Assembly (NCBI GenBank): GCA_963846855.1
Contig: CAWJXK010000004.1
Span: forward strand, 186,001 to 250,000
Direction: 5' to 3'
Length of the DNA: 64,000 nt
Source of the DNA: CAIWHR01 sp963846855
GTDB lineage: Bacteria > Pseudomonadota > Gammaproteobacteria > Burkholderiales > Casimicrobiaceae
Below the pieces are notes generated by a model. It did no database searches. It was not told the DNA's origin and saw only the letters and a list, made by a program, of their open reading frames with translations. Made by a program: the position numbers and the translations under genes. Shown here piece after piece: positions 16,677 to 25,191 of the stretch; position 1 is the first letter of the stretch, and the number at the start of each line of letters is the position of its first letter.

Positions 16677-18752
16677 TCAGGCCGCGAGGGCGCGCCGCTT
16701 TTCGGCGAGCTTTTCCTCGTCGCACTTCGGGCAGAACTCGTGCTCGCCCTCGAGATAGCCGTGCTTCGGACAGATCGAGAACGTCGGCGTGATCGTGATG
16801 TAGGGAAGCCGGAAGCGCTCGAGCGAGCGTCGCACCAGCGCCTTGCACGCCGCGGGCGAGCTCACCTTCTCGCTCATGTAGAGGTGAAGCACCGTGCCGC
16901 CCGTGTACTTCGTCTGCAGCTCCTCCTGCCGGGCCAGCGCCTCGAACGGGTCGTCGGTGAAGCCGACCGGCAGCTGCGACGAATTCGTGTAGTACGGCGT
17001 CTCCGCGGTCCCCGCCTGCAGGATGCCGGGCCAGCGCTTGCGGTCTTCCTTGGCGAAGCGATACGTGGTGCCCTCGGCGGGCGTTGCCTCGAGGTTGTAC
17101 ATGTGGCCGGTCTCTTCCTGGAACGCGACGATGCGCGCGCGCAGGTGGTCGAGCAGCCGCACCGCGAACGCATGCCCCCATGGAGAGGTGATGTCGTCGT
17201 TGTCGCGGGTGAAGTTGCGCACCATCTCATTGATGCCGTTGACGCCGATCGTCGAGAAATGATTGCGCAGCGTGCCGAGATAGCGCTTGGTGTACGGGAA
17301 GAGCCCCTGGTCGATCAGGCGCTGGATCACCTTGCGCTTCACCTCGAGGCTGTCCTTCGCGTAGCCCAGCAGCTCGTCGACGCGCTCGTAGAGGCCGATC
17401 TCGTCGTTGGCGTAGAGGTAGCCCAGCCGCGCGCAGTTGATCGTCACGACGCCGAGCGACCCGGTCTGTTCGGCCGAGCCGAAGAGCCCGTTGCCGCGCT
17501 TCAGGAGCTCGCGCAGGTCGAGCTGCAGCCGGCAGCACATCGACCGGATCATGTTGGGCTTGAGCTCGGAGTTGAGAAAATTCTGGAAATACGGCAGCCC
17601 GTATTTCGCCGTCATCGCGAAGAGCGCCTCGCAGTTCGGATGGTCCCACTCGAAATCCGGCGTAATGTTGTAGGTCGGGATGGGAAACGTGAACACGCGG
17701 CCCTTGGCGTCACCGGTGGTCATGACCTCGATGTAGGCGCGGTTGATCATGTCCATCTCGGGCTGCAGCTCGCCGTAGCAGAACGGCATCTCCGCGCCGG
17801 CGATCACCGGCACCTGCTGGCGCAGGTCTTCGGGGCATACCCAGTCGAACGTGAGGTTCGTAAACGGCGTTTGCGTGCCCCAGCGCGACGGCACGTTGAG
17901 GTTGTAGATGAGCTCCTGGATGCACTGCTTCACCGCGTCGAAACTCATCGCGTCGTTGCGGATGAACGGCGCCATGTACGTGTCGAACGAGCTGAACGCC
18001 TGCGCGCCCGCCCATTCGTTCTGCAGCGTGCCCAGGAAATTGACGATCTGCCCGACCGCGCTCGACATGTGCTTCGGCGGTCCTGCCTCGACCTTGCCCG
18101 GCACGCCGTTCAGGCCTTCGTGCAGCAGCTGGCGCAGCGACCAGCCGGCGCAGTAGCCCGCCAGCATGTCGAGATCGTGGATGTGGACGTCGCCCTCGCG
18201 ATGCGCGCGGCCGACTTCCGGCGCGTAGACGTGGGAGAGCCAGTAATTGGCGACGACCTTGCCGGACACGTTGAGGATCAGCCCGCCCAGCGAGTAGCCC
18301 TGATTCGCGTTGGCGTTGACGCGCCAGTCCTTCTGCTCGAGATACTCGTCGACCGACGCGGCGACGTCGACCAGCGTCTTGTGGTCCGCGCGCAGCCGCT
18401 CGTGGCGGTCGCGGTAGACGATGTAGGCGCGCGCGGTATGGAACCAGCCCGCCGCGGCGAGCGTGTGCTCGACGCAATCCTGGATCGTCTCGATGTCGGG
18501 AACGCCGCCGGTGTGCCGGTGCGCGAGGACGCGCCCGACGCCCGTGGCGAGCTCGTTCGCCTCGCGCGCGTCGAACTCGCCGGTCGCGGCGCCGGCCCGC
18601 GCGATCGCCGACGCGATCTTCGCGAGCTCGAACGGCGCGCGCTGGCCGTCGCGCTTGATGACCTGCGCAGGCGGCGCGGGCGGGGCGTCGGGCCCGCCCG
18701 CCGGCTTCGGCGCCCGCGGGTCGCGGGCCAGGGATGGGGCGTCCGGCGACAT
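16677..18752 (-). CDS. nrdD: Anaerobic ribonucleoside-triphosphate reductase, main chain
   Basis: Class III ribonucleotide reductase of 691 residues, making dNTPs without oxygen. An ATP-cone is at the N-terminus (QVIKRDGQRAPFELAKIASA). The barrel follows, with VTINCARLGYLY in its later part. The chain ends with a metal site CPKH...CPKC and then AEKRRALAA, stopping before the glycyl-radical segment, which is encoded by the next gene. The ATG at 18752 is preferred over one at 18794 because GGAGGAG stands just upstream. A perfect FNR box lies 113 bases upstream. The enzyme needs both the 62-residue partner and NrdG to work. Confidence 0.93.
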   Translation of the reverse strand: MSPDAPSLARDPRAPKPAGGPDAPPAPPAQVIKRDGQRAPFELAKIASAIARAGAATGEFDAREANELATGVGRVLAHRHTGGVPDIETIQDCVEHTLAAAGWFHTARAYIVYRDRHERLRADHKTLVDVAASVDEYLEQKDWRVNANANQGYSLGGLILNVSGKVVANYWLSHVYAPEVGRAHREGDVHIHDLDMLAGYCAGWSLRQLLHEGLNGVPGKVEAGPPKHMSSAVGQIVNFLGTLQNEWAGAQAFSSFDTYMAPFIRNDAMSFDAVKQCIQELIYNLNVPSRWGTQTPFTNLTFDWVCPEDLRQQVPVIAGAEMPFCYGELQPEMDMINRAYIEVMTTGDAKGRVFTFPIPTYNITPDFEWDHPNCEALFAMTAKYGLPYFQNFLNSELKPNMIRSMCCRLQLDLRELLKRGNGLFGSAEQTGSLGVVTINCARLGYLYANDEIGLYERVDELLGYAKDSLEVKRKVIQRLIDQGLFPYTKRYLGTLRNHFSTIGVNGINEMVRNFTRDNDDITSPWGHAFAVRLLDHLRARIVAFQEETGHMYNLEATPAEGTTYRFAKEDRKRWPGILQAGTAETPYYTNSSQLPVGFTDDPFEALARQEELQTKYTGGTVLHLYMSEKVSSPAACKALVRRSLERFRLPYITITPTFSICPKHGYLEGEHEFCPKCDEEKLAEKRRALAA

Positions 18753-18864
18753 CAGTCTCCTCCGTGGAGCAGCCGGGCGCCGTGGGCGGCGCATCAGCGA
18801 CCCACTAGATGTTGTGGTCTTTGAGGAGACTAGCGCCAGCTCTAGTGCCCAGCAAACGGAAACC

Positions 18865-18878
18865 TTGATCTAGATCAA
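18865..18878 (-). promoter_or_regulatory. Perfect FNR/ANR box upstream of nrdD
   Basis: TTGATCTAGATCAA is an exact match to the FNR consensus TTGAT-N4-ATCAA and is a complete 14-base palindrome. It lies 113 bases before the nrdD ATG. No strong -10 hexamer stands at class II spacing (TAGAGC is weak). FNR control of anaerobic nrdDG is established in other proteobacteria. Confidence 0.75.
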
Positions 18879-18983
18879 TGTTTGCGGATCTTCGACTTGC
18901 GCACTACAGATGCCTTGCGTCGTCCATCGGCGATGCTCGCGACCGAGCGACGTCGCGAGGCGCCCCGAAACCGACCGTGCCGG

Positions 18984-20594
18984 TTACGCGGTGGCCCCGG
19001 CGGTCGGGCGCAACGTCTTGTCGCAAGCCGCTCGCGCCGGATCGCCCGCGGGCAGCTTCGCGCACACGCGGGCCATGTCGGCGCGCAGCCGCACGATCGA
19101 GGCGCGATGCTCGTTGCCCTTGTTCCACGCCGCGAGCTTCTTGCCCATCCTTTCGAGGACCCGGGCGTTGCGCTCGTAGAACGTCTCCGGCGCAGGCTCG
19201 AGCTCGCCGATCACCTGCGCGGCGGCGCCTTCGATGCGCTGGCTGTCCTGCGGCGCCAGCTCGGTCAGCATGTTCACGTAGCGCGCGCCCCACTGCAGGC
19301 GCGTGGCCGGCCCCGTCGAGGTGGCGTAGGCCTTCTGCGCCCAGTCGAGCGCCGCGGTCTTGTCGCCGCGCGTCTTCGCGTTGTCGGCGAGGCCCAGCAT
19401 GAAGTAGTACGGCGAATGCGAGCGCGAGAGCTCGGCCGACAGGAGTGTGTCGGACTCCGCGATGAGATCGGCCTCCGTGAGCAGCTCGGCGGCCGCGCTG
19501 ATCACCGACTGCCGCGAATACGGGTCGTGCGCGTCGCGGTCCGCCTCCGCGGCCGCCGTGCGAACGCGCTCCTGCAGCGCGGCCGGGACGGATCCCTTCG
19601 GCGCGTCGACCTTTGCGAGCTCGACCTCGGCGTACAGCGCCTCGAGCCGGTCGAGCCGGGAAAGCCGCGCGTCCGCGAGGAGCCGGTCGAGCGCGGCGTT
19701 CCACGCCTGCGTCAGCCATGTCCGCTCCGGCGAGCCCGGAAGCGTTACGTTGCCCGTGACCTTGGCGGCATATTGGACGAGGATGTCGAAGTTCTCGCGG
19801 CTTTGCTCCGGATTCGCGAGCACGGCGGTGAGCGTGTCGACCGCGGCCTTGTCGTTGCGCGGCTTCGCGTCCTTCGCGGTGGCGGACGCGACGATGGATT
19901 GCAGGGAAAGCCGCGTCGCGATGTCCGGCTGATCGGCCGGACACGCCTTCGCGAGGCGCGAAAGCGTTCCCGCGCGCTTCGCCTCCGGCAGGAGCTGGCT
20001 CTCGTCGGTCTCCCACGAGTAGTACGCCAGCATCCGCCAATCGTCGGAGCGCAGCCCCGCCTTCGCCCCCGCGCCGCCGGAGGTCAGCGCAGCGGCCAGC
20101 GTGTCCTTGATCGGACGCGCGCCGTTCATGCCGAGCGCGAGGACGCGCATGTATTGATCGGCGTCGACTTCGCCCGGCAGGCGCGTGATCTCGCGGCCGT
20201 CCGGCGTGAACAGGACCATCGTCGGATAGCCGCTGACATTGAACCGCGCCCCTTGCTGCTGCGCGCCGCGCGCATCGCCGTCCATGTAGACCGGCACGAA
20301 AAAGCGCGCGCGCTCGAGAAAATCCTGCCGGGTGAATATCGTGGCCTTCACCTCGTTGCACGGCGGACACCACGAAGCGCCCCAGTACAGGAACAGCGGC
20401 TTGTTCTCGGCCTTCGCCTTCGCGAATGCCGCGTTGACGTCGCCCTTTTCCCATGCGATCGACGGTTCCGGATGCGCCGGGGCGTCCTTCGCGGCGGCAT
20501 TGGCGACCGGTGCGGGAGCGGTTTGCGGCGCCTTCGAGCATGCGCCGAGGCAAACGGCGAGGGCGAGCGCAATGGGCAGGTGGAGAAATTTCAT
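18984..20594 (-). CDS. Thioredoxin-fold lipoprotein with long helical C-terminal domain
   Basis: 536-residue predicted lipoprotein: signal peptide MKFLHLPIALALAVCLGAC with lipobox LGAC, Cys19 lipidated. A thioredoxin domain at about 45-165 has the active site WCPPC (C76, C79) and the cis-proline segment SGYPTMVLF. The remaining 370 residues are alpha-helical, repeat-like (TPR-like by eye) and not recognised. It likely reduces or isomerises disulfides in the periplasm. ATGs at 20594 and 20606 are both possible; the former gives a clean signal peptide. It is divergent from the TlpA-like gene across 217 bases. Confidence 0.8.
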   Translation of the reverse strand: MKFLHLPIALALAVCLGACSKAPQTAPAPVANAAAKDAPAHPEPSIAWEKGDVNAAFAKAKAENKPLFLYWGASWCPPCNEVKATIFTRQDFLERARFFVPVYMDGDARGAQQQGARFNVSGYPTMVLFTPDGREITRLPGEVDADQYMRVLALGMNGARPIKDTLAAALTSGGAGAKAGLRSDDWRMLAYYSWETDESQLLPEAKRAGTLSRLAKACPADQPDIATRLSLQSIVASATAKDAKPRNDKAAVDTLTAVLANPEQSRENFDILVQYAAKVTGNVTLPGSPERTWLTQAWNAALDRLLADARLSRLDRLEALYAEVELAKVDAPKGSVPAALQERVRTAAAEADRDAHDPYSRQSVISAAAELLTEADLIAESDTLLSAELSRSHSPYYFMLGLADNAKTRGDKTAALDWAQKAYATSTGPATRLQWGARYVNMLTELAPQDSQRIEGAAAQVIGELEPAPETFYERNARVLERMGKKLAAWNKGNEHRASIVRLRADMARVCAKLPAGDPARAACDKTLRPTAGATA

Positions 20595-20811
20595 GGGCGT
20601 GAACATTTCGTACTCGGAGAGGAGTCGCATTTTACGCGTCTATTCGTGCCGCGATTCGATGGGCGCGGCTCGCGTAGGCGAGGCTAATCCGCGGTGTCGA
20701 CAGGGATAAGAGCCGGCGCTTGGTTGTTCGGAAGCGAATCCCGATCGTCGATAATAATCGAATCCCAGCCGAAGCTCGGTCAAGGTCGCTCTTCAACTAC
20801 GATGTAACCCA

Positions 20812-21306
20812 ATGCGAATCGTTCATGCAATCGCCTTGTTATGTCTCTGCTTCGCCGCGCCTGCCCGTGCGGCCGAGGAAGGCAGCGCGGCGCCACCGTT
20901 CGAAGCGCGATTGTTCGACGGCAAGCCATTTTCTCTGGCGAAGGAGCAGGGCAAAGTCGTCGTCATCAATTTCTGGGCGACGTGGTGCGCGCCGTGCCGC
21001 GCGGAGATGCCGGCGCTCGACGCGTATTACCGCCAGCATCATGCCGACGGCGTGGAGATCCTCGCCGTCAGCGTTGACAGCCCGAAGGACGAGGCGAAGG
21101 CGCGCATTGTGATGAAGGACTTCGCGATGCCGGCGGCCTTCGCTCGAGAGGCGAGCTTCAAGGGCTACGGCCGCATCTGGCGGTTGCCGCTGACGTTCGT
21201 GATCGACCGCAACGGCGTGCTGCGCAAGGACGGCTGGTACGGCGACCCGGGCATCGACGCCATGCAGCTCGACGCGACGGTAACGCCGCTGCTGCGCGCG
21301 CGGTAG
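20812..21306 (+). CDS. TlpA-family periplasmic thiol-disulfide reductase
   Basis: 164-residue exported thioredoxin-like protein. Signal peptide about 1-20 (ending ARAA), then NFWATWCAPCRAEMP with C59 and C62, and LPLTFVIDRNG with the cis-proline. Such TlpA/ResA proteins keep haem or copper-site cysteines reduced outside the membrane. It converges on the outer-membrane protein of the copper group, so a role in copper or cytochrome maturation is plausible but inferred. Confidence 0.88.
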   Translation: MRIVHAIALLCLCFAAPARAAEEGSAAPPFEARLFDGKPFSLAKEQGKVVVINFWATWCAPCRAEMPALDAYYRQHHADGVEILAVSVDSPKDEAKARIVMKDFAMPAAFAREASFKGYGRIWRLPLTFVIDRNGVLRKDGWYGDPGIDAMQLDATVTPLLRAR

Positions 21307-21334
21307 CCGCCCCTATGGGTCGGTACCCTGCGGT

Positions 21335-22303
21335 TCAGAAGGCGTAGTAGACCCCGACCGTCGCGGTATAGCGCGGCTCGAGCTGCAGCCCGTTCACGCG
21401 CTGGTAGATCGGCAGCTGGACGTACGCGTAGCCGTGCAGCGCGCCGGCCACCTGGAAATTGACGCCGGGACTGAGGTAAACGAGCGTTGCCCCGCTGTTG
21501 TCGACGTCGGCGTTCTCGCCCGATTCGCGGCCCTCGATCCGCGCGTTGATCTGCAGCGACGGGACGAAGTGCTCGTAGGCCATGTAGCGGACGCCGGTGT
21601 TGAGATTGAAACCGGTGCCCGGCCGGAAGCCGTCGCGCGAGTCGAGCGGCTGCTGCAGCATGCCCTGCAGGAAATAGTCCCAGTCGCGCGAGAGCGCGCC
21701 GAATGTGAAGCCGCCGACGAGGAGATCAGTGGTTCCGGTGCCGGGCTGCAGGCCGCGATCGAGCGGCTCGCCCGCCTGCGGGCCGGAAATGAAGTTGTTG
21801 TCGAAGCTTCCGGTCGCGAACTTGACGCCGAGCTGCGCGCCGATGCCGTGGTCGGGCGTGAAGCCGAGATAACGGCCGACCAGCCGCACGTCGCCGATGC
21901 TCTTGGTGTGCGACGTCGAGATCTCGGTATCGCCCTCCGCGATCGTCGTGTGGTAGCGGTCGAAATACGGCAGCTGCAGGTTGACGCCCCAGTCTTCGTT
22001 CGGGCTGTAGTCGAAACCCAACGCGTAATTGCGGTTGATCGTCGTTTGCTGGATCTCCTGCTCGTTCGGGATCTCGAGGCTGCCGCGATCGACTTTCTTC
22101 GTGCCCGAGCGCAGCTGGTCCTGGTCGAAGTAGTCGAACCGGAAGTCGACCCTGATGCCCTCGCCGGAGGGCGCAATTCCCTGACTCGACCAGTCCGAGG
22201 AGAGCGTGCAGCCGCAGCTCGAGCAGGCGAGCGCGGTCGCGGGTGTCGCCAGCGAGGCGGCGGACACCAGCGCGGCCGTCGCGTGCAGTCGGAGTGCGTT
22301 CAT
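21335..22303 (-). CDS. Outer-membrane beta-barrel protein with N-terminal CxxCxC motif
   Basis: 322-residue exported protein. After a signal peptide the mature part begins CSSCGC (C27, C30, C32), a likely metal-binding or lipid-attached start. The rest alternates amphipathic strands with turns and ends YTATVGVYYAF, the usual C-terminal aromatic residue of outer-membrane barrels. It resembles the transporter group named after the MetA pathway of phenol degradation. AGGAG precedes the ATG at 22303. It is transcribed with the PCu(A)C chaperone upstream, suggesting a copper-related function. Confidence 0.7.
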   Translation of the reverse strand: MNALRLHATAALVSAASLATPATALACSSCGCTLSSDWSSQGIAPSGEGIRVDFRFDYFDQDQLRSGTKKVDRGSLEIPNEQEIQQTTINRNYALGFDYSPNEDWGVNLQLPYFDRYHTTIAEGDTEISTSHTKSIGDVRLVGRYLGFTPDHGIGAQLGVKFATGSFDNNFISGPQAGEPLDRGLQPGTGTTDLLVGGFTFGALSRDWDYFLQGMLQQPLDSRDGFRPGTGFNLNTGVRYMAYEHFVPSLQINARIEGRESGENADVDNSGATLVYLSPGVNFQVAGALHGYAYVQLPIYQRVNGLQLEPRYTATVGVYYAF

Positions 22304-22328
22304 TCGAAGGCTCCTGGGTCGCGCCGGA

Positions 22329-22793
22329 TCAGGGCATGCGGCTCGCGCCCATCGCTTCGATCGACGCCTTGACTTCGACCGCGCCCGCCTTCTCGAACTT
22401 GAGGGTCACCGGGACCGACTCGCCCTGCTTCAGCGGAGTCTTGAGGTCCATCAGCATCACGTGATAGCCGCCGGGCTTGAGCTCCACCGTCGCGCCCGGC
22501 TTGATCTCGAGTCCGGTGACTTCGCGCATTTGCATCATCCCGTTCGCCATCTTCATTTCGTGGATCTCGACGATGCCGGCGGCGGGCGACGACGCGGAAA
22601 GCAGGCGATCGGCGTCCTTGCCCTTGTTCTCAATCGTCATGAAGACCGCGCCGGACCGGGCGCCTGCCGGCGTCGCGCGTGCGAACGGATGCCGGATCTC
22701 GAGCGTTTTCTGGACGTCGGCCGCCAACGCGGGAGTCACGACCAGTGCGACTGCGACGCAGCCGCAGCGTAGACCGAACAGAAGACTTGGCAT
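22329..22793 (-). CDS. Periplasmic copper chaperone PCu(A)C
   Basis: 154-residue exported copper chaperone that delivers Cu(I) to the CuA site of cytochrome oxidase. The family metal motif is present with exact spacing: His78-X10-Met89-X21-His111-X-Met113 (EIHEM, MQMRE, GGYHVMLMD). Signal peptide about 1-25. It lies between the outer-membrane protein and a DUF2946 gene on the same strand. The window also encodes heme A synthase, consistent with an aa3-type oxidase needing CuA. Confidence 0.9.
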   Translation of the reverse strand: MPSLLFGLRCGCVAVALVVTPALAADVQKTLEIRHPFARATPAGARSGAVFMTIENKGKDADRLLSASSPAAGIVEIHEMKMANGMMQMREVTGLEIKPGATVELKPGGYHVMLMDLKTPLKQGESVPVTLKFEKAGAVEVKASIEAMGASRMP

Positions 22794-22994
22794 GATGGGG
22801 TGCCTTTCCCGATGCGTAGTGAAGGGATCGCGTCGGCGGTGGTCCGGCTCCGGCTTCGGAGCCGTATCCGCCCGGATCGCCGAGGACAGCGCGCGGACGA
22901 CCGCGGATTCGCGGCAGCAGCACGCGCCGCCACTGCGGACGCTGGGGCCACCTCCGCGGTCGAGTGTCTCGTTGCCGCGGCCGGCGCGCCGAAA

Positions 22995-23354
22995 TCAGGC
23001 GAGGAAGGGAGGGCCGCGTGGGCGCGCGGCGGCGATGATCCGTGCAGGTGCGGCGCTCTTGGTCGCCACCGGAAGTGCCGCGGTCGCGAGCTTCGCGAGA
23101 AAGGCGGGCGCCAATACGCGGGGCGTTGTACCGGCACCCGTTGCGACACCCATGCAGCACGGCGATTGCGCGCAGTCATGCCGAGCGGGCGACGGCGTGT
23201 CGTGCGTCGTGGCGGCGCGCGACGCCACGCTCGCCGCGGAACAGAGGTCGCTCGCCGGGGGAAGTCTCGTCGCTCGCGCATACGCCGACAGCGGCGCCAC
23301 GATCTGCAGCGCGGCGGCACAGAGCAGGACGACGAGGCGAAGGCGTCGACGCAT
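22995..23354 (-). CDS. DUF2946 family protein
   Basis: 119-residue small membrane/exported protein. The N-terminus MRRRLRLVVLLCAAALQIV is a signal or anchor helix; RHDCAQSPCC holds clustered cysteines and the C-terminus ARPRGPPFLA is the conserved DUF2946 ending. Members often accompany copper or TonB genes. The ATG at 23354 is used; the open frame upstream overlaps the divergent TRAP promoter region. About 200 bases separate it from PCu(A)C. Confidence 0.7.
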   Translation of the reverse strand: MRRRLRLVVLLCAAALQIVAPLSAYARATRLPPASDLCSAASVASRAATTHDTPSPARHDCAQSPCCMGVATGAGTTPRVLAPAFLAKLATAALPVATKSAAPARIIAAARPRGPPFLA

Positions 23355-23442
23355 GACCGGGCATTCTAGCCGATTCCTTCGCGTGGCGCGGGCACGGCCC
23401 GGGACGCTGGCGGCGGTGCCGCAAGGAAACCGTCGATTTGCG

Positions 23443-23471
23443 TTGACAGCCCCGGATGATCGCTGTCCAAT
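23443..23471 (+). promoter_or_regulatory. Candidate sigma-70 promoter for the TRAP operon
   Basis: TTGACA (23443-23448) and TCCAAT (23466-23471) are separated by 17 bases, about 80 bases upstream of the dctP ATG. The -35 hexamer is perfect and the -10 matches four of six positions. Confidence 0.5.
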
Positions 23472-23552
23472 CGGCCTGACCACCCAACCAGAGCGCCGGT
23501 GTCGATGTTCGCGGCCGGAGGCGCCCGGTGGCCCCATCCAATGGAGGCAACG

Positions 23553-24548
23553 ATGCGAAATCTCATTCGCGCGGCGGCAAGGCTGCTCTCGGCGTGCGTG
23601 CTGGCCCTGTCGATGGCGGCCGGGGCGCAGCAGCCGATCACGCTGCACGGCGCCGTGCAGTTCAACGACGACCACCCGTTCAACAAGGCGCTGCTCCGAT
23701 TCCAGGAGCTCACCGTCAAGTATTACGGCAAGCCCGTCGTCTTCGTCCTCCACCGCAACAGCGAGCTGGGGCTCGAGAAGGATTACTTCGCCTACATGAA
23801 CCAGGGCATCTCGGTCGACTACGGGATTGTCTCGCCGGCACACATGTCGACGTTCGCGAAGGCGGCGCCGCTGCTCGACATGCCCTTTCTATTCCGTGAC
23901 CTCGACCACTGGAACAAGGTGCTCGACTCCGACGCGTTCCAGCCGATTGTCGACGACGTCTCGAAGAAGGCCGACGTCATGATCATCGGCTACGCCGGCG
24001 GCGGCACGCGCAACATCATCGCCAACAAACCGGTGCGCAACATGGCCGAATTGAAGGGCCTGTCGATGCGCGTGATGGGCGCGCCGATCCAGACGCAGAT
24101 GTTCAGCGCGATCGGCGCGAAGCCGTCGGTCATCGCCTACAACGAGGTCTACAACGCGATCCAGACCGGCGTCATCCAGGGCGCCGAGAACGAGGCCGCC
24201 GGCATGGAGGCGATGAAGTTCTACGAGGTCGGCCCCGACATCTCGCTCACCCAGCACGCGATCACCGTGCGGCCGATCTGCTTCTCCGGCAAGACGTTCC
24301 GCAAGCTCCCGCCGGACCTGCAGGCCGCGATCCTGAAGGCCGGCAAGGAAGCCGGCAAGTACGGACGCGATGTCGAGTCGTCGGGGGATAGCGCGCTGCT
24401 CATGAAGCTCGAGAAGGAAGGCAAGCTGAAGACGTTCGTCTTCACCGAGCGGCCGAAGCTGCTCGAGCTCGCCGAGCCCGTGAAGCAGGCGTACGCGAAG
24501 GAAATCGACGCGACCGCGATCCTGAACAAGGTCAACGCGATCAAGTGA
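23553..24548 (+). CDS. dctP: TRAP transporter solute-binding protein (DctP family)
   Basis: 331-residue periplasmic receptor for a TRAP transporter. Signal peptide about 1-25 (ALSMAAGAQ). MAELKGLSMRVMGAP includes the conserved Arg that pairs with the carboxylate of organic-acid ligands; AIQTGVIQGAENE is the family signature. GGAGG is 5 bases before the ATG at 23553. dctQ and dctM follow on the same strand, separated by 151 bases carrying inverted repeats. The ligand is probably a carboxylate or sulfonate, not identifiable here. Confidence 0.92.
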   Translation: MRNLIRAAARLLSACVLALSMAAGAQQPITLHGAVQFNDDHPFNKALLRFQELTVKYYGKPVVFVLHRNSELGLEKDYFAYMNQGISVDYGIVSPAHMSTFAKAAPLLDMPFLFRDLDHWNKVLDSDAFQPIVDDVSKKADVMIIGYAGGGTRNIIANKPVRNMAELKGLSMRVMGAPIQTQMFSAIGAKPSVIAYNEVYNAIQTGVIQGAENEAAGMEAMKFYEVGPDISLTQHAITVRPICFSGKTFRKLPPDLQAAILKAGKEAGKYGRDVESSGDSALLMKLEKEGKLKTFVFTERPKLLELAEPVKQAYAKEIDATAILNKVNAIK

Positions 24549-24605
24549 CGCATTTGTCCAGGAGCGGCCCGCCGCAAGACGGGGCGATTGGAGACAAGTG
24601 CGTCA
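24546..24605 (+). terminator. Stem-loop between dctP and dctQ
   Basis: TGACGCATTTGTC (24546-24558, starting in the dctP stop codon) pairs with GACAAGTGCGTCA (24593-24605) with one mismatch around a 34-base loop. No T-run follows, so it is more likely to stabilise the dctP message or attenuate read-through than to terminate fully. This would favour excess binding protein over permease. Confidence 0.5.
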
Positions 24606-24690
24606 TCCCCGCGGCTTTAAGCGGGGATCCGGTGTCGTTGACCGAAGGCTGCAAATACACCGGGTTCCCCCGTACGCGGGAACGACGGAC
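24601..24690. repeat. REP-like palindromic intergenic repeat
   Basis: Two hairpins in tandem: ATCCCCGC/GCGGGGAT (24605-24626) and TTCCCCCG/CGCGGGAA (about 24665-24682). GGTGT and ACACC also pair between them, so the whole unit folds back on itself. The words CGTCATCCCCGC and GCGGGAACGAC are typical of dispersed proteobacterial REP-type repeats. No second copy was noticed in this window. Confidence 0.55.
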
Positions 24691-24699
24691 GCTCCAGTC

Positions 24700-25191
24700 A
24701 TGCGCTCGCTGAATGCGCTCATCTACCGCGCACTGCAGGTCCTGCTGACCGCACTGATCGCCGTGATGATCATCCCGGTGACGCTGCAGATCTTCTCGCG
24801 TTTCATCGACTTCATTCCGCGCTACATCTGGACCGAGGAGGCGGCGCGCTTCTGCCTCATCTGGCTCATCATGCTGGGCGCGACGATCGCCGTGCGCGAT
24901 GGCACGCACTTCGACGTCGACGTGCTGCCGACGCCAAAGACCGCGAAGGGTAAGGCGGTCGGCCGGATCGTCGTTCACGTGGCCATGCTGCTGGTGGCGC
25001 TCATTTTCGTCGCCTTCGGCTGGCGCTTCGCGCTGTTCGGCTGGGACCAGAGCTCCGAGATGACCGGCATCAACATGCTGTCGATCCACATCGCGTGGCC
25101 GGCCGCCGGCGCCTGCTGGCTGCTGTTCCTGCTGGAGAAGATCGGGGACGACCTCAAGCTCTACGTCGACGGCCGCGATGGGTCCGCTTGA
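24700..25191 (+). CDS. dctQ: TRAP transporter small membrane subunit (DctQ)
   Basis: 163-residue subunit with four membrane helices. The IWTEEAARFCLIWLIMLGA segment and RDGTHFDVD are DctQ signatures. The ATG at 24700 begins the conserved part; the open frame upstream runs through the REP-like repeat. Its last codons overlap the dctM start by 14 bases. Confidence 0.9.
   Translation: MRSLNALIYRALQVLLTALIAVMIIPVTLQIFSRFIDFIPRYIWTEEAARFCLIWLIMLGATIAVRDGTHFDVDVLPTPKTAKGKAVGRIVVHVAMLLVALIFVAFGWRFALFGWDQSSEMTGINMLSIHIAWPAAGACWLLFLLEKIGDDLKLYVDGRDGSA

Noticed and set aside
16677..16700. NrdD truncated by a frameshift before the glycyl-radical domain
   Set aside because: The downstream cistron has its own GGAGG and ATG and a non-homologous leader, so a genuine split gene is more likely.
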